From Acetobacteraceae bacterium (GTDB lineage: Bacteria > Pseudomonadota > Alphaproteobacteria > Acetobacterales > Acetobacteraceae): a DNA stretch of 64,000 nucleotides. The notes under the pieces are model-generated. The model had not been told where the DNA came from. It saw only the letters and a program-made list of their open reading frames with translations, and did not search any database. The translations under genes were made by a program, and so were the position numbers. Of the stretch, positions 29,301 through 39,260 are shown piece by piece. Position 1 is the stretch's first letter. The number at the start of each line of letters is the position of its first letter. Where the stretch lies: the NCBI GenBank assembly GCA_947475245.1, contig CANJLW010000017.1, positions 1 to 64,000 on the forward strand, given 5' to 3'.

Positions 29301-30827
29301 ATGGCAGATTCGAAACCCGCCCCGTCCCTCGCGGTGCGCACCGCGACCGGCGCGGGCTGGATCATGGTGTGGCGCATGGTCACCCGCATCCTCGGCGTGG
29401 TCAGCACAATCGTCCTGGTTCGCTTGCTGGCACCCGCCGACTTCGGCCTTGTCGCCTTGGCGACCACCTTTACCCAGATCGTCGAGTGGCTCGCCGTCAT
29501 CGGCATCTACGAAGCCATCATTCGGGAAGAGAAAACCGACACCGACCTCTACAACACCGCCTTCACCATGACGCTGATTCGCGGCGCGGTGCTGGGTGCA
29601 GTCATCGCCCTCGGCGCGTGGCCCGTCGCGCATTTCTTCAATGACCCAAGGCTCGCCGATATCCTGTTCGTTCTCGCCGGAGTCAGCGTCCTCAGCGCCT
29701 GCGAAAACGTCGGCGTGATCGAATTTCGCCGCGACATGATCTTCCAGAAGGAATTCCAGCTTCTGGTCGTGCCCCGGATTTTCGGCATTGTCATGTCGAT
29801 CTCCGCCGCCTTCCTGTTCGCCAGCTACTGGGCGTTGATCGTCGGGATTCTGGCAAATCGCAGCCTGCGGCTCATCCTGACCTATGTCATGCATCCGTTC
29901 CGCGCCCGTCTGCGGTTGAACGCGTGGCGACGGATCATCCGCTTCTCCGTCTACTCCTGGCTCAGCGCCATCGTCACCATGATCCGCGACCGCGCCGACA
30001 CCGTCGTGATCGGACGCGTGTTCGGCCCGGCCAGCGCGGGCGTCTATTCGGTGGGATGGGAAATCGGCTCTCTCACATCCACCGAACTGGTGGAACCGAT
30101 CACCTCCGCGCTGTTCGCCGGCTTCTCTCAGGGACGACGCACCGGGGAAGATATTTCGGCAGGCTATTTCAAGGCGATTTCCGCCACCTTTCTGCTGACC
30201 CTGCCGATGGGCGTCGGGCTGTCGATGCTCGCCGCCCCCGTCATCGTGCTGGCCTTCGGCACCCATTGGCTGGAAGCCGTGCCGCTGGTCCAGGTCTTCG
30301 CCATCGTCTGCATGGGCAAGGTCATCGCCTATTTTTCTATCGCCCTCCTCGGCGCCAACGGACTGGTCCACATCTCCTTCCGGGTCACACTGATCAGCAT
30401 GATCGCGCGCCTAATCCTCCTGTTCACCCTGGTCACACCGCTCGGCATGATGGGCGCGGTCGTCGCCACCGCCGCGACGGCGGTGCTGGAGGAACTGATC
30501 TACCTCGTGATCACCTTCCGACGCTTCAACTTGCGCGCCACCGATCTCCTCCTCGGCACCTGGCGTTGCATGGTCGCGACCATTGTCATGGGAGCGGTGC
30601 TGTACTGGTGCGGCCTGGCCTGGTCGCCCGCTCCGGAAAGTGCATCCCTCGCCGCCTGGGACTTGGCGATCGGTGTTCCCATTGGAGCGGCCGCCTACAC
30701 CGCGACCGTGCTGGCGCTGTGGCTGGCATCGGGCCGACCGCGAGGCGCAGAGGCGATGTTCCTGGAAGTAGCGGGCGGCACGCTGCGCCACTGGGGCGGC
30801 AGCCGCCTGTTCAAGCATCCGAGATAG
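29301..30827 (+). CDS. Lipid-linked oligosaccharide flippase (PST/Wzx type)
   Basis: A 508-residue protein with about twelve to fourteen hydrophobic segments in the MOP-flippase layout. The N-terminal GAGWIMVWRMVTRILGVVSTIVLVRLLAPADFGL is typical of the Wzx-like WzxC/AmsL branch, as is the FEFRRDM-like VIEFRRDMIFQKEFQ loop. It would move undecaprenyl-linked repeat units across the inner membrane. No Wzy polymerase or Wza/Wzc export system is seen nearby. Confidence 0.88.
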   Translation: MADSKPAPSLAVRTATGAGWIMVWRMVTRILGVVSTIVLVRLLAPADFGLVALATTFTQIVEWLAVIGIYEAIIREEKTDTDLYNTAFTMTLIRGAVLGAVIALGAWPVAHFFNDPRLADILFVLAGVSVLSACENVGVIEFRRDMIFQKEFQLLVVPRIFGIVMSISAAFLFASYWALIVGILANRSLRLILTYVMHPFRARLRLNAWRRIIRFSVYSWLSAIVTMIRDRADTVVIGRVFGPASAGVYSVGWEIGSLTSTELVEPITSALFAGFSQGRRTGEDISAGYFKAISATFLLTLPMGVGLSMLAAPVIVLAFGTHWLEAVPLVQVFAIVCMGKVIAYFSIALLGANGLVHISFRVTLISMIARLILLFTLVTPLGMMGAVVATAATAVLEELIYLVITFRRFNLRATDLLLGTWRCMVATIVMGAVLYWCGLAWSPAPESASLAAWDLAIGVPIGAAAYTATVLALWLASGRPRGAEAMFLEVAGGTLRHWGGSRLFKHPR

Positions 30828-30882
30828 CTTGACGCCCACTGACGGCAAATGTGACGCTGAGCGCTGAACAGTTGGACACCGC

Positions 30883-31872
30883 ATGACCGAAGCCCCGCTG
30901 CTGTCGATACAGGGCCTACGCACGGTTTTCCGCACCGATAACGGCGACATCGCCGCAGTCGACGGTGTCGACCTTGCCGTCTCTCGCGGCAAGACACTCG
31001 GAATCGTCGGGGAGTCCGGCTGCGGCAAATCGGTACTGTCGCTGTCGATCATGCGCCTGGTGCCGCCACCCAGCCGCGTCGCCGACGGCAAAATCCTGTT
31101 CGACGGCGTCAATCTGCTCGACCTGCCGATGCCCGAAATGCGCGCGATCCGCGGTCGCCGGATCGGGATGATCTTTCAGGAGCCGATGACCTCGCTGAAC
31201 CCGGTGTTCACCGTGGGCGATCAGATCGCCGAGGCGATCCGCGCCCATGACCGTACCGCCAGCGGCACCGAACTGCGCAAACGCGCCATCGCCGCGTTGG
31301 ATCGTGTGCGAATCCCCGCCGCCGCGCGTCGGCTGGACGAGTATCCGCATCAAATGTCCGGCGGTATGCGCCAACGCGTGATGATCGCCATGGCACTGGC
31401 CTGTCAGCCGGATTTGCTGATCGCCGACGAACCCACGACCGCGCTGGATGTCACCGTTCAGGCTCAAATCCTCGATCTGCTGCGCGATCTGCAGGCCCAG
31501 TCCGGCATGGCCATCGTGTTGATCACGCACGATCTGGGAGTCGTCGCGGAAATGGCCGATCAGGTCGCGGTGATGTATGCGGGCCGCGTGGTGGAATACG
31601 CCCCCTGCCCCTCGCTCTTCGACGATCCCCAACACCCCTATACCCTCGGACTGCTGGGCAGCATTCCCAAGATCGACGAAACCGCCGATCGCCTGCTGGC
31701 GATCGAGGGAACCGTGCCACCGCCCTTCGATCTGCCCTCCGGTTGCCGCTTCCACCCGCGCTGCGTCTTCGCCGAACCGGAATGCACCCGCCACGACCCG
31801 CCCCTTCGCTTCCTTGGCGAGGACCATCGCGTCGCCTGTCTGCGCGCGCCCGTGGAGGCCAGCCTCGCATGA
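30883..31872 (+). CDS. Oligopeptide-type ABC ATPase, DppD-like, second copy
   Basis: A 329-residue ATPase: Walker [21 protein letters not shown], signature MSGGMRQR, Walker [13 protein letters not shown], and the C-terminal cysteine-bearing [15 protein letters not shown]. It is closely similar to the 13360 gene. No binding protein or permease accompanies it; the gene before it is the flippase and the one after the partner ATPase. It may energise permeases encoded elsewhere. Confidence 0.88.
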   Translation: MTEAPLLSIQGLRTVFRTDNGDIAAVDGVDLAVSRGKTLGIVGESGCGKSVLSLSIMRLVPPPSRVADGKILFDGVNLLDLPMPEMRAIRGRRIGMIFQEPMTSLNPVFTVGDQIAEAIRAHDRTASGTELRKRAIAALDRVRIPAAARRLDEYPHQMSGGMRQRVMIAMALACQPDLLIADEPTTALDVTVQAQILDLLRDLQAQSGMAIVLITHDLGVVAEMADQVAVMYAGRVVEYAPCPSLFDDPQHPYTLGLLGSIPKIDETADRLLAIEGTVPPPFDLPSGCRFHPRCVFAEPECTRHDPPLRFLGEDHRVACLRAPVEASLA

Positions 31873-32939
31873 CCGCGCCATTGCTGGAGGTCATCGACCT
31901 GCAAAAACACTACCCGGTACGCCGGGGTATCGTGTTCGGCAAAACCATCGGCGTTGTGCGCGCGGTCGATGGCATAAGCTTCCAACTCTTCCGAGGCGAA
32001 ACGCTCGCCCTGGTCGGCGAATCCGGCTGCGGCAAATCCACCACCGCCCGCCTCGCGCTGCGACTGATCGAGCCGACCGGCGGCATCGTAAAGTTCGAAG
32101 GCGCAGATATCACCAGCCTGAGCGGGGAAGCCCTGCGCGCCCTGCGTCGGCAGATGCAGATCGTGTTTCAGGACCCGTTCGCCTCGTTGAATCCACGCAT
32201 GACTGTGGGGCAAATCCTTGAAGAGCCGCTGCGCGTCCACGACATCGGCGACCACGCCGCCCGCGCGGAACGGGTAAAGACCTTGCTGGGTCTGGTGGGC
32301 CTCGCCGCCTACCACGCCGAACGCTACCCGCATGAATTCTCCGGCGGGCAGCGCCAGCGCATTGGGATTGCCCGCGCCCTCGCCGTCGAGCCCTCGCTGA
32401 TCGTTTGCGATGAGCCTGTTTCGGCGCTGGACGTATCGATTCAGGCGCAGGTGGTGAACCTGCTGCGCGACCTGCAACGGCGGATGGGTCTGTCATATTT
32501 GTTCATTGCCCACGATCTGGCCGTGGTAAAGCATGTCGCCGATCGGGTTGCGGTCATGTATCTCGGCCAGATCGTCGAAATCGCGCCCAAAGAGGCGCTG
32601 TTTGCCGCCCCGCGCCATCCCTATACCCGTACGTTGATGGCCGCGATCCCCCGGCCGGACCCACATCGCGATCGGCATCGGGAGATCCCCGGCGGCGACA
32701 TGCCAAGCCCGATGAACCCGCCGTCCGGATGTCGCTTCCACACGCGATGTCCCTTCGCGATCGATCGATGCCGGACGGAAATGCCGGCGCTGCGCGCACT
32801 CGCCGCCGGCCATTTCGCTGCATGCCATCGGGCGGAAGAATTGCCTCCACCCGATGCCGAACGCGTCGGCCACGTCGCCCCCTTGGCCGCGAAGCGTCTG
32901 GCGCTCTATGCCCAACGTCGGGCAGAATTGGCACCATAA
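31869..32939 (+). CDS. Oligopeptide-type ABC ATPase, DppF-like, second copy
   Basis: A 356-residue ATPase starting at an ATGA overlap with the preceding ATPase. It has Walker [22 protein letters not shown], signature [15 protein letters not shown] and Walker [13 protein letters not shown], plus the C-terminal C[13 protein letters not shown] cluster. The C-terminus is about 20 residues longer than in the 14346 copy. It ends 41 bp before the first GMC oxidoreductase gene, so it may be in the same transcript. Confidence 0.88.
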   Translation: MTAPLLEVIDLQKHYPVRRGIVFGKTIGVVRAVDGISFQLFRGETLALVGESGCGKSTTARLALRLIEPTGGIVKFEGADITSLSGEALRALRRQMQIVFQDPFASLNPRMTVGQILEEPLRVHDIGDHAARAERVKTLLGLVGLAAYHAERYPHEFSGGQRQRIGIARALAVEPSLIVCDEPVSALDVSIQAQVVNLLRDLQRRMGLSYLFIAHDLAVVKHVADRVAVMYLGQIVEIAPKEALFAAPRHPYTRTLMAAIPRPDPHRDRHREIPGGDMPSPMNPPSGCRFHTRCPFAIDRCRTEMPALRALAAGHFAACHRAEELPPPDAERVGHVAPLAAKRLALYAQRRAELAP

Positions 32940-32980
32940 GGCCCAAGGTCGATAAACGGCCAAGCGGCAGGAGGAAGGAC

Positions 32981-34579
32981 ATGAACGAAAAGGTGGACGT
33001 GTTGATCGTCGGCTCCGGCGCGTCCGGTGCCGCGGTGGCATGGAGCCTGGCCGACACGAAGATGCGCATCCTCTGCCTGGAACAGGGTGAGTGGATGAAG
33101 CAATCCGATTACCCCAGCAATCGTCGGGATTGGGAAGCACGCACCTACGACGATTTCGCCATCAGCCCGAACCGGCGCGCTCGGCCTACCGATTACCCGA
33201 TCAACGACGACAATTCTCCCATCAAGGTGGTGAACTTCAACGGCGTCGGCGGCAGCACCATCATGTACACGGGCCACTATCCCCGTTTGCATCCGTCCGA
33301 CTTCAGGGTTCGCTCACTCGATGGCGTCGCCGACGATTGGCCGGTCGATTACGCGATGTTGGAGCCTTTTTTTGCCGAAAACGACCGCATGACCGGCGTA
33401 TCCGGTCTCGCGGGCGATCCGTCCTATCCGCCGAAGCAATCGCCGATGCCGCCCTTGCCGCTGGGCAAATCGGGCGCGCGGTTCGGGCGAGCGATGAACA
33501 CGCTGGGGTGGCACTGGTGGCCGTCGGATACCGCCATGGCCACGACCGAGTATGACGGACGCGCGCCCTGCATCAATCTCGGCCATTGCACGCCGGCCTG
33601 CACCCAAGGCGCCAAGGCCAGTACCGACATCACTTATTGGCCGCACGCCATCCGCGCCGGAGTCGAGCTCCGCACCCGTTGCCGCGTGCGGGAAATCGTG
33701 ACCGACGACAACGACATGGCCACCGGCGTCATCTACTACGATGCCGACGGGGTGGAACAGTTCCAGGCGGCCGAAATGGTCATCATGGCCTGCAACGGCG
33801 TCGGCACGCCGCGCCTGCTGTTGAATTCCGCATCCGCCCGTTTCCCCGACGGTCTCGCCAATTCCAGCGGTCTGGTGGGCAGGAATCTGATGTTCCACCC
33901 CTATGCCCAGGTCTTCGGCTATGTGGAGGAACCGCTCGACAGCAACCAAGGCCCGCCGCTGTGCCTGTGGAGCAAGGAATTCTACGAAACCGACTCCAGT
34001 CGCGACTTCGTCCGCGGCTACTCGTTCCAGTTCGGCCGGGGTCTCGGCCCGGTGACGGAGGCGATTTTCAGCGCCGCCGACGGTCGCCTGCCCTGGGGCA
34101 AAAACCACCACGCCGTCTATCGCAAGTTGGTCGGACGCCGCATCGGCATGTCGGCGATCTGCGAGGATCTGCCAGAGGCGCATAACCGCGTTACCCTCGA
34201 TCCCGTGTTAAAAGACGGCAACGGCATTCCCGCCCCCCGGATCGACTACACGCTCAGCGAGAACTCACTGCGCATGATGGATCACGGGATCGCGCGGGCG
34301 AAGGAAATCCTCGCCGCCGCCGGGGCCACCAATGTCGGCGTGCAAAGCCCCATTCTGAACGGCGGGTGGCATCTGCTGGGCACAGCCCGCATGGGAACCG
34401 ACCCGGAACGGTCCGTGGTCAACGAATGGGGGCGCAGCCACGACGTAAAAAACCTGTTCATCGTCGACGGCAGCATCTGGGTGACGGCGGGCGGGGTAAA
34501 TCCGACCTCCACCATCCAGGCTCTGGCACTCTACATCGCCGATCAAATCAAGCAGCGCCTGGGGACGCTTTTCGACTGA
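32981..34579 (+). CDS. GMC-family FAD oxidoreductase, copy 1
   Basis: A 532-residue flavoprotein: N-terminal FAD motif VGSGASGAAVAWSLA, a CINLGHCTPACTQGAK cysteine segment of the gluconate/sorbitol dehydrogenase-like branch, and the GMC C-terminus GGWHLLGTARMGTD with VNPTSTIQALALYIAD carrying the catalytic His and Asn. It should oxidise an alcohol or sugar hydroxyl. ATG at 32981 has a strong GGAGGAAGG site. No Tat or Sec signal precedes the FAD motif, so it appears cytoplasmic unless carried by a partner. The second copy begins at its stop codon. Confidence 0.88.
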   Translation: MNEKVDVLIVGSGASGAAVAWSLADTKMRILCLEQGEWMKQSDYPSNRRDWEARTYDDFAISPNRRARPTDYPINDDNSPIKVVNFNGVGGSTIMYTGHYPRLHPSDFRVRSLDGVADDWPVDYAMLEPFFAENDRMTGVSGLAGDPSYPPKQSPMPPLPLGKSGARFGRAMNTLGWHWWPSDTAMATTEYDGRAPCINLGHCTPACTQGAKASTDITYWPHAIRAGVELRTRCRVREIVTDDNDMATGVIYYDADGVEQFQAAEMVIMACNGVGTPRLLLNSASARFPDGLANSSGLVGRNLMFHPYAQVFGYVEEPLDSNQGPPLCLWSKEFYETDSSRDFVRGYSFQFGRGLGPVTEAIFSAADGRLPWGKNHHAVYRKLVGRRIGMSAICEDLPEAHNRVTLDPVLKDGNGIPAPRIDYTLSENSLRMMDHGIARAKEILAAAGATNVGVQSPILNGGWHLLGTARMGTDPERSVVNEWGRSHDVKNLFIVDGSIWVTAGGVNPTSTIQALALYIADQIKQRLGTLFD

Positions 34580-36183
34580 TGCGCAAAAACGAAATGGTCG
34601 ACGTCTTGATCGTCGGCTCCGGAGCCTCCGGCGCGGCCGTCGCCTGGAGCCTGGCCGAGACGAAGATGAAAATCCTGTGCCTGGAACAGGGCGACTGGAT
34701 GAAACAGGCGGAATTCCCCAGCACCGGGCGGGACTGGGAAGCGCGGCGATACGGCGATTTCGCCATCTTCCCCAACACGCGCGCGCGGGACACAGATTAC
34801 CCGATCAACGACGACGCATCCCCGATGAAGATCGCCTGCTTCAACGCCGTCGGCGGCGGCACGGTGATGTTCACGGCGCACTGGCCGCGCATGCATCCGT
34901 CTGACTTCCGGGTACGTTCACTAGACGGAATCGCCGACGACTGGCCGATCGATTACAAAACGTTGGAGCCTTTTTTCGAGGAAAACGACCGCATGATGGG
35001 GATTTCCGGCCTTGCCGGCGATCCCGCCTATCCCCCACGCCACCCGCCGATGCCGCCTCTCCCCCTCGGCAAAACCGGCACGCGCTATGCCAAGGCCATG
35101 AATAAGCTCGGCTGGCACTGGTGGCCGTCCGACGCGGCCATCGCCACCACGGAGTATGATGGCCGAGCAGCCTGCATCAATCTGGGCCACTGTACGCCGG
35201 GCTGCGCGCAGGGCGCGAAGGCCAGCACCGATATCACCTATTGGCCGCAGGCGATCCGCGCCGGCGTCGAACTGCGCCCGCGCTGCCGGGTTCGCGAAAT
35301 CGTCACCAACGCGGATGGAATGGCCTCCGGCGCGATCTACTACGATGCCGACGGCGAGGAATGCTTCCAGCCGGCGGAGATGGTGATCCTGGCGGCCAAC
35401 GGCATCGGCACGCCTCGCCTGCTGCTGAACTCGGTGTCGGAGCGCTTTCCCAACGGTCTCGCCAATTCCAGCGGACTGGTGGGAAAGAACCTGATGCTGC
35501 ACCCCTGGCCCATGATCCAGGGCTATGTGGACGAACAGGTGGACGGCGACCGCGCCCCGATGCTGAGCCTTTGGAGCAAGGAGTTCTACGAAACCGACCC
35601 CAACCGGGATTTTCTGCGGGGCTACACGCTGCAATTCAGCCGCGGCACGGGCGTCGTGAACGAGGCCATCACCAGCGCCGCCGCCGGGCAGATACCCTGG
35701 GGAAAGGCGCATCACCGCGCCTATCGCGAACGGGTCTATCACCGCCTGCAAATCGGCGTGGCCTGCGACGACCTGCCGGAAGAACACAACCGTATTGTCC
35801 TCGATCCCGTGCTCAAGGACAGCCACGGCATCCCGGCCGCGAAAATCGAATACGAGATCAGCGAAAACACGCGACGGATGATGGAGCACGGCATCGCGCG
35901 GTGCGAGGAAATCCTGACCGCCGCCGGTGCCAAACACATCTATTGTTCCCGCACGGCCCTCAACAGCCCCGGCCACCTGCTCGGCACCGCTCGTATGGGA
36001 ACCGACCCGGCACGCTCGGTCGTCAACAGCTGGGGCCGCAGCCACGACGTGAAAAACCTGTTCATCGTCGATGGCAGCGTGTTCGTGACTGGCGGCGGGG
36101 TGAACCCGACATCAACCATCCAGGCGGTGGCGCTGTACATCGCGGATCAGATCAAGCAACGCCTGGCAACCTTGTTCGATTGA
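34579..36183 (+). CDS. GMC-family FAD oxidoreductase, copy 2
   Basis: A 534-residue tandem paralogue of the preceding gene; the two align along their whole length with long identical stretches such as SDFRVRSLDG and SWGRSHDVKNLFIVDGS-like C-termini. The FAD motif, the C-x6-C-x3-C segment and the catalytic HLLGTARMGTD and NPTSTIQ blocks are kept. TGATG overlap couples it to copy 1. Divergence is greatest around residues 325-350 and 385-405, likely substrate-facing. It may differ in substrate or form a heteromer. Confidence 0.88.
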   Translation: MRKNEMVDVLIVGSGASGAAVAWSLAETKMKILCLEQGDWMKQAEFPSTGRDWEARRYGDFAIFPNTRARDTDYPINDDASPMKIACFNAVGGGTVMFTAHWPRMHPSDFRVRSLDGIADDWPIDYKTLEPFFEENDRMMGISGLAGDPAYPPRHPPMPPLPLGKTGTRYAKAMNKLGWHWWPSDAAIATTEYDGRAACINLGHCTPGCAQGAKASTDITYWPQAIRAGVELRPRCRVREIVTNADGMASGAIYYDADGEECFQPAEMVILAANGIGTPRLLLNSVSERFPNGLANSSGLVGKNLMLHPWPMIQGYVDEQVDGDRAPMLSLWSKEFYETDPNRDFLRGYTLQFSRGTGVVNEAITSAAAGQIPWGKAHHRAYRERVYHRLQIGVACDDLPEEHNRIVLDPVLKDSHGIPAAKIEYEISENTRRMMEHGIARCEEILTAAGAKHIYCSRTALNSPGHLLGTARMGTDPARSVVNSWGRSHDVKNLFIVDGSVFVTGGGVNPTSTIQAVALYIADQIKQRLATLFD

Positions 36184-36190
36184 GGCAGAC

Positions 36191-36646
36191 ATGCAGACCC
36201 AATCCTTCCCCTCTCTGAGCGAGGCCGAAACGGCCGACCTGCGCGCCGTCGCCGGTGTCGCCATTCCCGCCGACGTTGGGTTCGGAGTCCCGGCCGCGGA
36301 CGATCCCACCATTCTCGCCGACATCCTGGCGACGCTCGGCCGCGACACCGGCGACGTGCGCGCCGCACTGGCGGAGTTGTCGGTGCTCGCCAAGGGACCC
36401 TTCGCCAATCTGGACAACGATCAGCGGGACGAGATCGCGACAGCTTATCTGGCCGGCAGCGGCGTGCCCGCGCGCACGCTCGGGCGGGTGATGCTGCAAG
36501 CCTATTACCGCGACGATCGCGTGGTGCGCTCGTTGGGGTTGGAGCCTCGGCCGCCGTTCCCGAAAGGTCATACGCTGGAACAAGGCGACTGGTCGCTATT
36601 GGATCCCGTACGCGCCCGTCCGAAACTTTGGCGCGACGCCCCCTGA
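36191..36646 (+). CDS. Small protein similar to gluconate 2-dehydrogenase subunit 3
   Basis: A 151-residue helical protein. The segment DLRAVAGVAIPAD with a Pro-rich follow-on resembles the subunit 3 family, which caps GMC flavoprotein subunits of membrane gluconate/sorbitol dehydrogenases. Its place 7 bp behind the two GMC genes supports a partner role. Unlike classical subunit 3 it shows no Tat leader, so the complex is probably cytoplasmic. The assignment rests on weak similarity plus context. Confidence 0.55.
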   Translation: MQTQSFPSLSEAETADLRAVAGVAIPADVGFGVPAADDPTILADILATLGRDTGDVRAALAELSVLAKGPFANLDNDQRDEIATAYLAGSGVPARTLGRVMLQAYYRDDRVVRSLGLEPRPPFPKGHTLEQGDWSLLDPVRARPKLWRDAP

Positions 36647-36707
36647 CATACGACCAAACCCAGGCTATGCACGCCCAACTCCCAACGGACGCCACCAAGG
36701 ACACGCC

Positions 36708-37895
36708 ATGACCGCCGTCAACGCCAACATCGCCTCCCCCCGTCTGCTGCTGGTCGCGGGCGGCGCGGTGAAACAGATCGCCGATGTACTGGCGAAGTTC
36801 GGCCTGTCGCGGCCACTGATCGTCACCGACCCGTTCATGGTCAAATCCGGCCTGGTGCAACGCTGCATCGAACCCCTCGCGGACGCCGGAATCGCGGCGG
36901 GCGTGTTCAGCGACACGATCCCCGAACCGACCGATACCGTGATCGAGGCCGGTGTCGTCGAGATGGGCAAGGGGCAATACGATTGTCTGATCGGGTTTGG
37001 CGGCGGCTCCCCCATCGACACCGCGAAAGCGATGGCGATTCTGGCTTTGGGCGGTGGCAAGATGCGCGATTACAAGGTGCCCTTCGCCGCCGATAAAGCC
37101 GCGATGCCCGTGGTCGCGATCCCGACCACTGCCGGCACCGGCAGCGAGTGCACGCGCTTTACTGTCATTACCGACCACGAGCGCGACGAGAAAATGCTGA
37201 TCAACGGCTTGGGCGCGCTGCCGCTGGCCGCGATCGTCGATTACGAACTGACCTATTCGGTACCCAAGCGCACCACCGCCGATACCGGCATCGACAGCTT
37301 CACCCATGCGCTGGAAGCCTATGTTTCCAAACGCGCCAACCCATTCTCTGACGCGTTGGCGATGGCTGCGATGGACCTGATCGGGCGGCATCTGCGGACC
37401 GCCTATTACGAGCCGAACAACGCGGTCGCACGCGAAGGCATGATGATCGGTGCCACCCAGGCGGGACTGGCGTTCTCCAACAGCTCGGTCGCATTGGTGC
37501 ACGGCATGTCACGCCCGATCGGTGCGCATTTCCATGTGCCGCACGGCTTGTCCAATGCCATGCTGCTGCCGGCCGTCACACGCTATTCCGTTTCCGGGGC
37601 CGAGGCGCGCTATGCGGAGGCATCACGCCGTTTCGGACTGGCCGATCACAGCGATTCCGATCCCGTCGCGGCGGCCAAGCTGGTGACCGGCCTGGAAGCG
37701 CTGAACAAGGAATTATCGGTGCCGACACCGGCGGAATTCGGCATTTCCGAGGCCGATTGGAACGAGAAAATGCCGTTGATGGCGCAGCAGGCGCTGGCGT
37801 CCGGCAGCCCCGGCAACAACCCGCGCGTGCCCGACGCCGATACCATCATCACACTTTACCGAGAGGTCTGGACCGGCGCGCCCGCCAATCGGTAG
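36708..37895 (+). CDS. Iron-containing alcohol dehydrogenase
   Basis: A 395-residue group III alcohol dehydrogenase. NAD(P)-binding GFGGGSPIDTAKAMA is near residue 100; metal ligands are in DTGIDSFTHALEAYVS and VHGMSRPIGAHFHVPHGLSNAMLLP. It interconverts an alcohol or hydroxyacid with its carbonyl. It lies 61 bp after the subunit-3-like gene, so the cluster may run two successive oxidations. Substrate unknown; maleylacetate-reductase relatives lack the second His pattern, so a true iron alcohol dehydrogenase is favoured. Confidence 0.88.
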   Translation: MTAVNANIASPRLLLVAGGAVKQIADVLAKFGLSRPLIVTDPFMVKSGLVQRCIEPLADAGIAAGVFSDTIPEPTDTVIEAGVVEMGKGQYDCLIGFGGGSPIDTAKAMAILALGGGKMRDYKVPFAADKAAMPVVAIPTTAGTGSECTRFTVITDHERDEKMLINGLGALPLAAIVDYELTYSVPKRTTADTGIDSFTHALEAYVSKRANPFSDALAMAAMDLIGRHLRTAYYEPNNAVAREGMMIGATQAGLAFSNSSVALVHGMSRPIGAHFHVPHGLSNAMLLPAVTRYSVSGAEARYAEASRRFGLADHSDSDPVAAAKLVTGLEALNKELSVPTPAEFGISEADWNEKMPLMAQQALASGSPGNNPRVPDADTIITLYREVWTGAPANR

Positions 37896-37901
37896 CGGGC
37901 G

Positions 37902-39107
37902 TCAGCCGAACGAAGTGGCCTTGATCCAGGCTTCCAGCCAGACGGGAACGGCGCTGATGGGCAGAGGGCGCGCAACCAAGTAGCCTTGCGCGTCGTCTAC
38001 GCCGATTTCGCGCATGCGGTTCCAGATGCTCAGCGTTTCCACACCTTCGGCGACCACGATGAGGCCCCGCTTATGGGCTTCATCGGTGGTGCGCGCCAGA
38101 AACGCGTCGATCTCGGGATCGGATTCGATCCGCTGCACCAGTTCCTTGTCCAGCTTCAGCGTGGTGAACGGCAGATCGAGCAGCGGCGCCAATCGCGGCA
38201 CAGCCGGACCGACGTCGTCGATCGCGATGCGATAGCCCAGGCGACGGAGCATTTCGAGGGAGACGCGCAGCCCGTCAAAATCCTCCACCGGGCGGCTTTC
38301 CGTCAGCTCCACGATCACCCGGTCGGCCGGCAGCCCGGCGGCATCGCGCTGCCCTTCCAGCCGCGCCAAAGCGTCAGGCATCAGAATAACATCGAGCGGG
38401 AAATTGACGGTAACGCGCAGGTCGAGCCCGGCGAGATAGGGGCCGACCATATCGGCGAAGGTGCAGGCAGAAACGCGTTCGGTCAGTTCGGCGGCGAGCC
38501 CGGCATGTTCGATCTGGGGCACGAAGCGATCCGGCATGATCATGCCCAGCGCGGGGTGATTGAGCCGAGCGAGGGATTCCAACGCCATCGGACGGCGATC
38601 GGACATGCGGACAATCGGCTGGTAGCGCGTCTCGATCATCGAGCCGCGCAGTGCATCGCGCAAATCGGAAAGCCGAATTTCCGCCTGTTCAGCGGGAATT
38701 CGGTCAGAGCGGGGCATCAAAGCCTCTCGGACAGAGGACGGGTTGGCGGAGGGGATAGCAATCAGGTCTTGCCGCTTGGTGGCACCCATGCCGAGCATGA
38801 GCATTTCTGTTTCGGACCCCGAGGCGCGCGATGTCAAGTCCGCGAGTGCATCGAGCAATCCGCCGTCGCAGCAATTTTCCACTAACAGGTGGGAGTACCG
38901 ATCGGGCGTGGCGGCCACCCGGACCAACGCTTCGCGCGCATTACACGCAGCGACATTGACCCCCTCAAACTCCCGCGCGACAGCATGCACCGTCGTCGTC
39001 CAATCCGGGGAGCAGGCGACGAGCAGCAGGCCTCGCGCGTCGACCGCGCGCGCGGCGCGCTTCCGGGCGGCGAAGAAGGAACCTGGAGTCGAGACGGCTA
39101 CTACCAT
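37902..39107 (-). CDS. EAL-domain protein with degenerate receiver-like N-terminus
   Basis: A 401-residue protein. Residues about 25-130 look like a response-regulator receiver but the phosphoacceptor strand reads HLLVENCCDGG, with Glu where Asp is expected. Residues about 145-395 are an EAL c-di-GMP phosphodiesterase domain: the signature reads ESL instead of EAL (LESLARLNHP), while TVNFPLD, VELTES, AIDDVG, LKLDKEL and VAEGVET keep the metal and catalytic positions; loop 6 is DDVGPA rather than DDFGTG. It could be active or a c-di-GMP sensor. There is no GGDEF domain and no membrane helix. Confidence 0.82.
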   Translation of the reverse strand: MVVAVSTPGSFFAARKRAARAVDARGLLLVACSPDWTTTVHAVAREFEGVNVAACNAREALVRVAATPDRYSHLLVENCCDGGLLDALADLTSRASGSETEMLMLGMGATKRQDLIAIPSANPSSVREALMPRSDRIPAEQAEIRLSDLRDALRGSMIETRYQPIVRMSDRRPMALESLARLNHPALGMIMPDRFVPQIEHAGLAAELTERVSACTFADMVGPYLAGLDLRVTVNFPLDVILMPDALARLEGQRDAAGLPADRVIVELTESRPVEDFDGLRVSLEMLRRLGYRIAIDDVGPAVPRLAPLLDLPFTTLKLDKELVQRIESDPEIDAFLARTTDEAHKRGLIVVAEGVETLSIWNRMREIGVDDAQGYLVARPLPISAVPVWLEAWIKATSFG

Positions 39108-39136
39108 CCCGGCAACCTATGAAATTTGCTGTTTTT

Positions 39137-39156
39137 ATGCGAGAGAAATCTCGCAT
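39137..39156. promoter_or_regulatory. 8-bp inverted repeat with GAAA tetraloop
   Basis: ATGCGAGA and TCTCGCAT flank GAAA in an AT-rich 153-bp gap, 30 bp upstream of the EAL gene start on the minus strand. The flanking T-run lies on the wrong side for a terminator of the leftward enoyl-CoA hydratase transcript. It may be an operator or a leader hairpin for the EAL gene. Confidence 0.45.
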
Positions 39157-39260
39157 TTGAGGCAATACTACATCGATTTAATGTGGATGTATTCCGAATT
39201 CATCTATGCGACGTCAGCCGATCATCAATGAAATCAAAGCACACCCACACTCAACATCCT

